64,000 nt of DNA, taken from Duganella flavida (GTDB taxonomy: Bacteria > Pseudomonadota > Gammaproteobacteria > Burkholderiales > Burkholderiaceae_D). Positions 55,294 through 64,000 of the stretch are shown here, one piece after another. The DNA is taken from contig NZ_WWCN01000009.1 of the NCBI RefSeq assembly GCF_009857445.1, positions 1 to 64,000 on the forward strand, in the 5' to 3' direction. A program made the translations under genes and the position numbers. Position 1 is the first letter of the stretch, and each line of letters opens with the position of its first letter. Below the pieces are notes generated by a model. The model made no database searches, was not told the origin of the DNA, and saw nothing but the letters and a program-made list of their open reading frames with translations.

Positions 55294-55307
55294 TTGATAA
55301 AAATCAA
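55294..55307. promoter_or_regulatory. FNR/Anr box 2 (perfect half-site pair)
   Basis: TTGAT-AAAA-ATCAA again matches every conserved base. It is 66 bp from box 1 and only 8 bp before the jqsS ATG, where a bound regulator would block initiation or transcription of jqsS. Confidence 0.65.
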
Positions 55308-55315
55308 AAGCCACC

Positions 55316-56581
55316 ATGAGGCCTCCCCTGCTTGAACGCTGGAAACGCCGGCAGAACGGACTGCTGCAGTCCCTGCTGCTGTACCACGGCCGCGAAGACC
55401 ACGCGACCGTACGGGTCCTGCTATTGGCCGGGATCGGCACGGTGGGCATGCCGCTGTACTACGTGATCTGGCAGGACTTCTTCCCGCAGGAGTACGAATC
55501 GCTGCCGCTGCGCATGCTGGGCATCCTGCTATGCGCGATCGGGCTGTTCGCGCGCCAGTTCACACGGCAAATGCTGAACCTCTACCTGCTGGTAGCGCTC
55601 AGCTACATCTTCCCGTTCTTCTTCACGTTCATGTTTGTGATGAACCACGGCTCCGGCGTGTGGGGCGAATCGCTGCTGATCGGGCTAGTGGTGCTATTCC
55701 ATTTCGATACCGCACTGGCGTTGCGCGCCTACGCCATCGGCACTGTGCTGGCTTGCACAGCGGCGGCGGCGCTGGGCGCGGGCCAAGAGCTGCTCAGTCA
55801 AGCAGTGCTGCAGCAACTGCCTATCCACTGGTTCACCATCGCCGTGCTGTCGGTGGCCAAGATCAGCCGCCACGTGCTGGCACAGGAAAAGCTGGCCGGC
55901 ATGGGCGCCGGGCTGGCCACGGTGGCGCACGAGCTGCGTACACCGCTCACCAGCGTGGATGCCAATGTGCGCGGCCTGCTGCGCATGATGGTAGAGGTAC
56001 AGGTGCACAACAAGGACGACCGTCTCACCATCATCGACGCACTGGCGCGCATCCAGTTCGAAGTGCGCCACATGAACCACATGATCGACCTGTTTTTATT
56101 GAGCGCCACAGCCGTGCGGCAAAACCTGCATCCGGTGGAGACGGTGTCCATGGAGAGCGTGGTGGAGGCGGTGCTCAAGCGCTACCCGTTCTCCAGCCAG
56201 AAACAGCAGAAGATGGTGCGGCTGGAGCTGCGCCACAATTTCCAGTTTCCCGGCCAGAGCGAGCTGGCAGTGGTGGTACTACTTAACCTGATGCGCAACG
56301 CCCTGCGCGCCGTGCAGCGCGCCGGCAAAGGGCGCGTGCGCATCGTGGTCGACGGCAGCCACGCGCCGCCACGCCTGCTGTTCATCGACACTGGCTGCGG
56401 CATCGCGGCGTCGCACATGTCGCTGATCTTCCGCCGTTTTTATTCGCACCCGCCGCACAATGGCGCCGGCATCGGGCTGGCGCTGTGCCAGGAGATCATG
56501 GATGCCTGGGGTGCGCGCATACGTTGCGTATCGCGCGAGAGCGCCTACGCTATCTTCGTCCTGGAATTCCCCGCGAGGTGA
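55316..56581 (+). CDS. jqsS: JqsS, membrane sensor histidine kinase (LqsS/CqsS-like)
   Basis: 421 residues, close to LqsS in length. About six membrane helices (about 33-185, including LLVALSYIFPFFFTFMFV) form the likely ligand-binding part. The HisKA helix has VAHELRTPLTSVDANV with His205 as phosphorylation site. The HATPase domain has the N box in NLMRNALRAV and G boxes DTGCGIAASHM and GAGIGLALCQ. It is divergent from jqsA and 3 nt before jqsR. It should sense the JqsA product. Confidence 0.88.
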   Translation: MRPPLLERWKRRQNGLLQSLLLYHGREDHATVRVLLLAGIGTVGMPLYYVIWQDFFPQEYESLPLRMLGILLCAIGLFARQFTRQMLNLYLLVALSYIFPFFFTFMFVMNHGSGVWGESLLIGLVVLFHFDTALALRAYAIGTVLACTAAAALGAGQELLSQAVLQQLPIHWFTIAVLSVAKISRHVLAQEKLAGMGAGLATVAHELRTPLTSVDANVRGLLRMMVEVQVHNKDDRLTIIDALARIQFEVRHMNHMIDLFLLSATAVRQNLHPVETVSMESVVEAVLKRYPFSSQKQQKMVRLELRHNFQFPGQSELAVVVLLNLMRNALRAVQRAGKGRVRIVVDGSHAPPRLLFIDTGCGIAASHMSLIFRRFYSHPPHNGAGIGLALCQEIMDAWGARIRCVSRESAYAIFVLEFPAR

Positions 56582-56584
56582 ATC

Positions 56585-57592
56585 ATGTATCTGCCCGTTT
56601 ATGCCCATCCCACCACCACCGTGCTGGTCGACGACAGCGATTCGTTCTTGCGCAGTCTGTCGTTCCAGCTCGATCCCATGATGGCGAATAAAACCTTCCA
56701 TGACACCACCGAAGCGCTGCACTGGCTACGTAACAGTGCACCCGATAGCGGCGTGCCGCTACACGTCAACTTCGACATGCAAAACCTGCCGGCCGACCAG
56801 TGCAACGTGGCCTTGGACCTGGAGCGCATCTACCGCATCGCCGAACAGAAACAGCGCTTTGCCACGCCGTCGGTGCTGGTGGTGGATTACTCGATGCCAC
56901 AGATGAACGGACTGGAATTCTGCGCCGCAGTGGCGCACCTACCCTGCAAGAAGATTTTGTTCACCGGCGCGGCCGACGAAAAAATTGCGGTCAGCGCCTT
57001 CAACCGCGGCCTGATCGACCGCTACATCAAGAAGAGTGACGACCACGCGCTGGACCTGCTGGAGATGGAAGTGGCGGCGCTACAGGACAGCTATTTCGAC
57101 GGCCTGTCCGACACAGTGCGCGACATGGTGACACAGCACGATTACCGCTTCCTGTGTGATCCGGCACTGGCCGAAGTGGTGCGGGAAATCAAGCGCACGA
57201 TGGGTTTCATCGAACACTATATCTTCCCGAATCCAACCGGCATCCTGTTCCTCGACCAGCATGGCAAGGCCACGCTGATGGTGATCGAGACTGAGCAAAG
57301 CATGTATGCCCAGTACGAGATCGCGCGCGACAGCGACGCACCGCGTTCACTGCTGCATGCGCTACTGGAGCGGCGGGTGCTGGCCTTTTTTAGCGATCCG
57401 TTCGGCGACGGCATGTACAACAGCAGCATGGCAGAGAACTGGCATCGCTACTGCGCCGCGCCGCGCATCTGCGAGGGCAAGGAGACTTACTACTGGGCGC
57501 TGTTCGACCTGCCGGCGCACTACTTCGACAAGCGTCCACACACTTACGCGCAGTTCTTGCAGGAGCTGCAGCCGGAGATCATTGCAGCCTAG
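56585..57592 (+). CDS. jqsR: JqsR, LqsR-like response regulator
   Basis: 335 residues. Receiver domain with VLVDDSDSFL at the start, acceptor Asp101 in VVDYSMPQMNG and the conserved Lys149/150 in DRYIKKSDD. About 50 extra residues between the first strand and the phosphorylation strand are a feature of LqsR proteins. The C-terminal half (about 160-335) has no helix-turn-helix and resembles the LqsR output region, whose mechanism is not understood. It sits directly after jqsS, so the pair forms one operon. Confidence 0.87.
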   Translation: MYLPVYAHPTTTVLVDDSDSFLRSLSFQLDPMMANKTFHDTTEALHWLRNSAPDSGVPLHVNFDMQNLPADQCNVALDLERIYRIAEQKQRFATPSVLVVDYSMPQMNGLEFCAAVAHLPCKKILFTGAADEKIAVSAFNRGLIDRYIKKSDDHALDLLEMEVAALQDSYFDGLSDTVRDMVTQHDYRFLCDPALAEVVREIKRTMGFIEHYIFPNPTGILFLDQHGKATLMVIETEQSMYAQYEIARDSDAPRSLLHALLERRVLAFFSDPFGDGMYNSSMAENWHRYCAAPRICEGKETYYWALFDLPAHYFDKRPHTYAQFLQELQPEIIAA

Positions 57593-57600
57593 CTTGCAGC

Positions 57601-60135
57601 TCAGGCTTCGCGCAGCGTTTGCAGCGGCGGCTGGCGCAGCACGTTGCGTAGTCCCAGCCAGCCGCCGGCGATGGCGCACAGCGCGCCGGCCAGCAGGCCG
57701 ACCAGCCAGACCATCGGGCTAAAGCTCCATGCGAACTTGAACTGGTAGGTCGCCAGCGCCCAGCCCATCGCCGCCGCACCGCTGGCCGCCAGCACCCCAG
57801 ACAGCGCGCCGACCAGCGAGAACTCGATCAACTGCGCTTGCGACAGCTGCTTGCGCGTCGCACCCAGCGCCCGCAGCAAGCCTGCTTCGCGCGTGCGCTC
57901 ATCTTGTGATCCCATCAGCGCCGCGTACAGCACCAGCACACCGGAAGCCAGCGTGAAGACGAACAGGAACTCCACCGCCGTAATCACCTGATCCAGCACC
58001 GCCTGCACCTGGCGCAGAATGCCGCCCACATCGACGATGGTCAGATTGGGGAAATCACGCGTCAGCGTATTCATCACCGCACCCTGCCCTTGCGGCAGGT
58101 GGAAGGCAGTGATCCAGCTTTGCGACACTTCCGTCATCGCCGCAGGATTGATGATGGCGAAGAAGTTCACCCGCATCGAGCCCCAATCGAGCTTGCGGAT
58201 GCTGGTGATGGTGACGTCAACCGGCGCACCGGCGATATCGAAGCGCAGCTTGTCGCCTAGCTTCCAGTTAAGCGTCTTGGCGATCCCCTGCTCCACAGAG
58301 ACCTCGGGCAAGCCCGGTTTATCTTCGAACCATTTGCCGTCAACGATCTTGTTCCCGTCCTGCATTTGCGCCATCGTCGACAGATTGAATTCGCGGTCGG
58401 CCAGGCCTTTAGCGCGGTCGTCGGTGTAGGTCTCGGCGGTGACTGGCTTACCATTCACCTCAGTCAGGCGGCCGCGTATCATCGGGTACTGCGGCGCGAT
58501 GCTCACGCCTGCTGCCTGCAAGCGCTGTGCGATTTCATTGCGCTGTTCCGGCTGGATGTTGATGATGAAGCGGTTCGGCGCATCGGCCGGCGTAGCGTTG
58601 CGCCATGCGGTCATCAGGTCGCCGCGCACCACCGTCAACACCAGCAGCGCCATCATGCCCAGCGCCAGCGAGACGATTTGCACGATGGTGGCGCCGGGGC
58701 GGCGCTGTAAAGACGTAATCGCAAAGCGCCAGCTTTGATGATTGATCACACCGCGCAGGGAGCGCAGCGATTTCAACCCTAGCCAGCCCACCAGCCCGAA
58801 TACCGCAAACGCGCCAAGGAAGCCGAGCGCCGTGTACAGCGCCATCTTCCAATCGCCCGCTTGCCACAATAGCAGCGCGACGAAGCCCGCCATGCCGAAG
58901 CCGTAGGTCGCCAGCGCGCCCACTTGCGGCGCATCCTGCTCGCGGCGGATCACGCGGTTGTGCGGTACTTTGCGCAGCTGCAGAATCGGCGGCAGCGCAA
59001 ATGCAGCCAGCAGCAGGATGCCGATGGCCAGGCCTTGCAGCGCCGGGTAGATGGTCGGCGCAGGCAGCTCACTGGACACCAGTGCACCCAGCACTTCCAG
59101 CAGCACGTAGTGGCCGCCGAAGCCGACCGCCACGCCGGCCGCGCTGCCCAGCAGGCCAACCAGCAGGAATTCGATCAGGTACATCATAGTGACCTGATTC
59201 TGCGTCAAACCGAGGCAGCGCAACATGGCGCAGGCATCGAGGTGGCGCTGCATGAAGCGACGCGCAGCCATCGCCACGGCGACTGCGGCCAGCATGGCCG
59301 ACAGCAGGCCAACCAGCGACAGGAAGCGGTCCGCGCGTTCCAGCGTGGTTTGCATTTCAGGGCGGCCGTCCAGCGATTCCACGCGCACGCCCTTGATGTT
59401 GTTGTTCTTGATTTGCGCGTCCAGCCATTCCTGATAGGCCTTGGCGGCAGCAGCGCCGTTCTTCAGCGATGGCGGTGCTGCGGACAGCAGGCGGTAGTTC
59501 ACGCGCGAGCCGGGCTGGATCAGGTTCGTCGCATCGAGGTCCGACAATGCAAACATCACGCGCGGCGCGAAGGCGAGGAAATTTGCGCCGCGATCCGGTT
59601 CAGCGGCGATCAGCTGCGTGATGGTGAAATTTTTATCGCCCAGTTTGAGCTGGTCGCCGACCTTGGCTTTCAGGCTGCCCAGCAGGCCCGGCTCCACCCA
59701 GACGGTGCCCGGTGCGGGCGATTCGGTGGCGGGCGTGCCGATACTTTGTTCGGCTTGCGCTGCGTCGGTGGTGATCTTCACCTTGCCGCGCAACGGGTAG
59801 CCGGGGCCGACGGCCTTCAGGGCCGCCAGTACAGAATTGGATTGCTCGCCCTCGCCCGCTTGCGCCATGCTGGGGAAGGTGATGGTGTCGGTCACCACCA
59901 AGCCACGCTGCACGGCTTGCGCGCGCCATTCGTCACGCACCGGCAAGTCGGCACTGATCGCAACGTCGGCGCCCAGCAGCTGGTGCGCATCGCGATCCAG
60001 CCCGCTGCGCAGGCGATCGATGAAGAAGCCGGTGGCCGACAACGCGGCCACGGCCACCGTCAGCGCGATCAGCAGAAAGCGCAACTGACCGGCGCGCCAA
60101 TCGCGCGCGGTCATTTTCAGGGCGAGTTTGAACAT
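57601..60135 (-). CDS. FtsX-type ABC transporter permease (YbbP-like)
   Basis: 844 residues with about ten membrane helices in the pattern of large two-block FtsX/MacB-like permeases: one N-terminal helix, a long periplasmic part (about 45-260), a four-helix block, further central helices, a second periplasmic part, and a last three-helix block (GSQDERTREAGLLRALGATRKQ). In E. coli YbbP works with the ATPase YbbA, which is not encoded in this window. It begins at the base next to the adenosine deaminase stop. Lipoprotein or lysophospholipid handling is possible but unproven. Confidence 0.85.
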   Translation of the reverse strand: MFKLALKMTARDWRAGQLRFLLIALTVAVAALSATGFFIDRLRSGLDRDAHQLLGADVAISADLPVRDEWRAQAVQRGLVVTDTITFPSMAQAGEGEQSNSVLAALKAVGPGYPLRGKVKITTDAAQAEQSIGTPATESPAPGTVWVEPGLLGSLKAKVGDQLKLGDKNFTITQLIAAEPDRGANFLAFAPRVMFALSDLDATNLIQPGSRVNYRLLSAAPPSLKNGAAAAKAYQEWLDAQIKNNNIKGVRVESLDGRPEMQTTLERADRFLSLVGLLSAMLAAVAVAMAARRFMQRHLDACAMLRCLGLTQNQVTMMYLIEFLLVGLLGSAAGVAVGFGGHYVLLEVLGALVSSELPAPTIYPALQGLAIGILLLAAFALPPILQLRKVPHNRVIRREQDAPQVGALATYGFGMAGFVALLLWQAGDWKMALYTALGFLGAFAVFGLVGWLGLKSLRSLRGVINHQSWRFAITSLQRRPGATIVQIVSLALGMMALLVLTVVRGDLMTAWRNATPADAPNRFIINIQPEQRNEIAQRLQAAGVSIAPQYPMIRGRLTEVNGKPVTAETYTDDRAKGLADREFNLSTMAQMQDGNKIVDGKWFEDKPGLPEVSVEQGIAKTLNWKLGDKLRFDIAGAPVDVTITSIRKLDWGSMRVNFFAIINPAAMTEVSQSWITAFHLPQGQGAVMNTLTRDFPNLTIVDVGGILRQVQAVLDQVITAVEFLFVFTLASGVLVLYAALMGSQDERTREAGLLRALGATRKQLSQAQLIEFSLVGALSGVLAASGAAAMGWALATYQFKFAWSFSPMVWLVGLLAGALCAIAGGWLGLRNVLRQPPLQTLREA

Positions 60136-61158
<1,023 letters not shown>

Positions 61159-61295
61159 TTACTGGGTTACTGAATCGGGCCATCTTATCCCATGCGGCCA
61201 CAGTACGTCAGCACATCTTTCAAAGGCATGATACTGTGGTGAAAACGCGCGAAAAAACCATGCGAAAAGTGCGTAGTTAATTCGATATTTCGCTT

Positions 61296-61568
61296 TTAAA
61301 TCATGCTCTTACAAAAGAGTATTAACGATATTACGACATACCTTTTGACTTCCTGCACCAATAGCGCAATAATCAATTTCATAGACGTAAGAAGCGTTAC
61401 GACGAACACATAAAAGCCGCCATCCGGCCATAAAGCCAGCTCATCGACACGGGCAATCCGTGTCACATAAAGGAAGCTGGCCAGAAGAAAAATAAGATTA
61501 AAAGGAATTATACGAACAGAGCCAAGGCAAAGCGAACTGCCGGTGACTCGTGACAAGCAGGTTTCCAT
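61296..61568 (-). CDS. Doubtful small membrane protein
   Basis: 90 residues if started at the ATG at 61568. Two strong hydrophobic segments: PFNLIFLLASFLYV and FYVFVVTLLTSMKLIIALLV. Codon use is AT-richer than all neighbours, which may mean recent acquisition or a non-coding AT-rich spacer. No clear ribosome site is visible. Its start overlaps, in antisense, the leader of prkA. No family recognised. Confidence 0.3.
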   Translation of the reverse strand: METCLSRVTGSSLCLGSVRIIPFNLIFLLASFLYVTRIARVDELALWPDGGFYVFVVTLLTSMKLIIALLVQEVKRYVVISLILFCKSMI

Positions 61569-61585
61569 CATTAAAGGACATTCAA

Positions 61586-63508
61586 ATGACCATTTTTGAC
61601 AACTACGCCGCACGATACGAACGCACTAAAGAAGAAGAGATGTCCATGAAGGAGTATCTCGAGCTGTGCAAGAAAGACCGGCTTACCTACGCCAGCGCCG
61701 CTGAACGCATGCTGGCTGCCATTGGCGAACCGACCCTGATCGATACCCGCAATGACACCCGGTTGTCACGTATCTTTGCGAATAAGGTCATCAAGATTTA
61801 TCCGGCATTCCGCGAGTTTTACGGCACTGAAGAAGTCATCGAGCAAGTCGTTTCCTATTTCCGTCACGCGGCGCAAGGCCTGGAAGAGCGCAAGCAAATT
61901 CTTTATTTGCTGGGCCCGGTCGGCGGCGGTAAATCCTCGATTGCGGAAAAGCTGAAATCGCTGATGGAACATGTGCCCTTCTACTGCCTGAAGGGTTCGC
62001 CGGTGAATGAGTCGCCGCTTGGCCTGTTCAACGAAGAAGAGGATGGCACCATCCTTGAAGAAGACTACGGCATCCCGCGCCGCTACCTGCGCAATATTCC
62101 ATCGCCGTGGGCGGTGAAGCGCCTGCACGAATTTAATGGCGACATCAATCAGTTCCGCGTGGTGCGGCGCTATCCGTCGGTGCTGAAGCAGGTTGCTATC
62201 TCCAAGACCGAACCGGGCGACGAAAACAATCAGGATATCTCTTCGCTGGTCGGTAAAGTCGATATCCGCAAGCTGGAAGATTATTCGCAGGACGATCCGG
62301 ATGCCTACAGCTACTCGGGTGGTTTGTGCCTGGCCAACCAGGGCTTGATGGAGTTCGTCGAGATGTTCAAGGCGCCGATCAAAGTGCTGCACCCACTGCT
62401 GACTGCCACGCAGGAAGGCAACTACAAGGGCACAGAAGGCTTTGGCGCCATACCGTTTGACGGCATCGTGCTGGCGCACTCGAATGAGTCGGAATGGAAG
62501 ACTTTCAAGAACAACCGTAACAACGAGGCTTTCCTCGACCGTATCTACATCGTCAAAGTGCCGTACTGCCTGCGCGTGACCGATGAGATCAAGATTTACG
62601 ACAAGCTGCTATTCAACTCCTCGCTGTCCGCCGCGCCATGCGCACCGGGCACGCTGCGCATGATGGCGCAGTTTGCGATCCTCTCGCGGCTGAAAGATCC
62701 TGAGAACTCCAGTGTCTTCAGCAAGATGCTGGTGTACGACGGCGATAACCTCAAGGACACCGATCCGAAGGCCAAGTCGATCCACGAGTATGTCGACTAT
62801 GCGGGCGTGGACGAAGGCATGAACGGGCTGTCGACGCGTTTTGCGTTCAAGATTTTGTCCAAGGTCTTCAACTTCGATAACACCGAGGTTGCGGCCAATC
62901 CGGTGCACCTGCTGTATGTGCTGGAGCAGCAGGTCGAGCGCGAGCAGTTCCCGCCGGAGCTGGAGCAGAAGTACTTCTCATACATCAAGGAGCACCTGGC
63001 GCAGAAATACGTGGAGTTCATCGGCAAGGAAATCCAGACTGCTTACCTCGAATCGTATTCGGAATACGGCCAGAATATCTTCGACCGCTACGTCACCTTT
63101 GCCGACTTCTGGATCCAGGACCAGGAATACCGCGATCCCGATACTGGCGAAAGCTTCGACCGCGAATCGCTGAACAACGAGCTGGAAAAAATCGAGAAGC
63201 CAGCCGGCATTTCGAATCCGAAGGACTTCCGTAACGAGATCGTCAACTTCGGCTTGCGCGCCCGTGCCAATAACGGCGGCAAGAATCCGGCGTGGACCAG
63301 CTACGAGAAGTTCCGCACCGTGATCGAGAAGAAGATGTTCTCCAACACCGAGGAACTGCTGCCGGTGATTTCGTTCAACGCCAAGGCCAGCGCGGAAGAC
63401 GCCAACAAGCACGCCGACTTTGTCGCGCGCATGGTGGAGAAAGGCTACACGGCCAAACAAGTGCGCTTGCTGTGCGAATGGTATCTGCGCGTGAGGAAGT
63501 CGTCGTAA
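61586..63508 (+). CDS. prkA: PrkA, serine protein kinase
   Basis: 640 residues from the ATG at 61586 with AAAGGACA upstream; a longer frame from 61550 has no ribosome site. AAA-type P-loop GPVGGGKSS (110-118), Walker B region with VEMFKAPIKVLHPLL, and the C-terminal PrkA domain with MVEKGYTAKQVRLLCEWYL. PrkA kinases respond to nitrogen limitation and stress. The next gene, a DUF444 protein, is the normal partner (prkA-yeaH-ycgB group). Confidence 0.95.
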   Translation: MTIFDNYAARYERTKEEEMSMKEYLELCKKDRLTYASAAERMLAAIGEPTLIDTRNDTRLSRIFANKVIKIYPAFREFYGTEEVIEQVVSYFRHAAQGLEERKQILYLLGPVGGGKSSIAEKLKSLMEHVPFYCLKGSPVNESPLGLFNEEEDGTILEEDYGIPRRYLRNIPSPWAVKRLHEFNGDINQFRVVRRYPSVLKQVAISKTEPGDENNQDISSLVGKVDIRKLEDYSQDDPDAYSYSGGLCLANQGLMEFVEMFKAPIKVLHPLLTATQEGNYKGTEGFGAIPFDGIVLAHSNESEWKTFKNNRNNEAFLDRIYIVKVPYCLRVTDEIKIYDKLLFNSSLSAAPCAPGTLRMMAQFAILSRLKDPENSSVFSKMLVYDGDNLKDTDPKAKSIHEYVDYAGVDEGMNGLSTRFAFKILSKVFNFDNTEVAANPVHLLYVLEQQVEREQFPPELEQKYFSYIKEHLAQKYVEFIGKEIQTAYLESYSEYGQNIFDRYVTFADFWIQDQEYRDPDTGESFDRESLNNELEKIEKPAGISNPKDFRNEIVNFGLRARANNGGKNPAWTSYEKFRTVIEKKMFSNTEELLPVISFNAKASAEDANKHADFVARMVEKGYTAKQVRLLCEWYLRVRKSS

Positions 63509-63538
63509 TGTGACGTCGCAACTTGTAGGAGGCATCTT

Positions 63539-64000
63539 TTGACTTACCTCATCGACCGGCGTTTGCAAGGCAAGAACAAGTCCGCAGTCAACCGCGAGCG
63601 CTTCTTGCGGCGTTATAAGTCCCAGATCAAGGACGCGGTGGGACGTGCTATCAAAGGACGTTCCATCACCGACGTTGAGAACGGCGAAAAGGTCTCCATC
63701 CCTGTCAAGGATGTGAGTGAGCCCTCGTTTGGCCACGCCCACGGCGGCGTGTGGGAGGTGGTCAACCCGGGCAACCAGGAATACCTCAAGGGCGACCAGA
63801 TCAACCGTCCCAAAGGCGGCGGTGGGTCAGGCCGCGGCAAGGCAGGCAATAGCGACCAGCTGACCGAGGACGATTTCATCTTCGAGCTGTCGCGCGAAGA
63901 GTTCATGAACTACTTCTTCGAAGACCTGGAACTGCCGCACATGGTCAAGACCCAGCTGACCGCCACCACCGATTTCAAACACCAGCGCGCCGGCTACAAT
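63539..64000 (+). CDS. yeaH: YeaH family (DUF444) protein, 5' part
   Basis: 154 codons to the window edge, from TTG at 63539 with AGGAGG six nt upstream. N-terminus LTYLIDRRLQGKNKSAVNRE, then GGSGRGKAGNSDQLTEDDFI and FELSREEFMNYFFEDLELP are DUF444 features. The C-terminal von Willebrand-like part lies beyond the window. It lies 30 nt after prkA. Function unknown, connected with the PrkA stress system. Confidence 0.92.
   Translation, partial: MTYLIDRRLQGKNKSAVNRERFLRRYKSQIKDAVGRAIKGRSITDVENGEKVSIPVKDVSEPSFGHAHGGVWEVVNPGNQEYLKGDQINRPKGGGGSGRGKAGNSDQLTEDDFIFELSREEFMNYFFEDLELPHMVKTQLTATTDFKHQRAGYN

Overview
The window is a GC-rich chromosome segment of a betaproteobacterium. The best fit is the Oxalobacteraceae (Duganella, Janthinobacterium, Rugamonas or Massilia type). 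The reasons are the layout of the flagellar genes, a second MotC/MotD stator behind fliA, and an LqsA/CqsA-type quorum-sensing set of the kind called jqs in Janthinobacterium. The genus is an inference from gene content. No rRNA, tRNA, CRISPR array or intact insertion sequence was seen.

Region 1 (1-36.6 kb) is one large flagellar cluster. Plus strand: the end of fliK, then fliLMNOPQR (switch and export gate). A 3,048-residue protein follows, made almost entirely of 8-residue repeats nested in a 134-residue (402-bp) super-repeat and ending in a calcium-binding-type domain. A perfect 31-bp palindrome and a terminator separate it from the minus-strand genes flgL, flgK, flgJ, flgI, flgH, flgG, flgF, flgE, flgD, flgC and flgB (rod, hook, rings, junction). 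flgA, flgM and flgN lie on the plus strand, then motD, motC, fliA, flhG, flhF, flhA and flhB on the minus strand. An Rpn-type nuclease gene sits between flhF and flhA. Close sigma-28 promoters precede flgK and flgM, as expected for late flagellar genes.

Region 2 (36.6-45.8 kb) is housekeeping: a fumarylacetoacetate hydrolase-family enzyme, rRNA pseudouridine synthases (rsuA- and rluC-type), an S49 peptidase, a Rieske protein, a HAD phosphatase, and RNase E behind a leader of about 600 nt with hairpins and a possible small upstream ORF.

Region 3 (45.8-52.2 kb) holds moaA and a single-chain MobA-MoeA fusion (molybdenum cofactor synthesis), a FetA/FetB-type metal exporter, and a DeoR-type regulator with an MFS transporter.

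Region 4 (52.2-57.6 kb) is the quorum-sensing locus. The autoinducer synthase (jqsA) is followed by a truncated haemoglobin and rmuC. Divergent from it are a membrane histidine kinase (jqsS) and an LqsR-like response regulator (jqsR). The 174-bp region between the two arms contains two perfect TTGAT-N4-ATCAA FNR/Anr boxes, suggesting that oxygen controls the system.

Region 5 (57.6-64 kb) contains an FtsX-type ABC permease, an adenosine/adenine deaminase, a doubtful small membrane ORF, prkA and the start of a yeaH-type gene.
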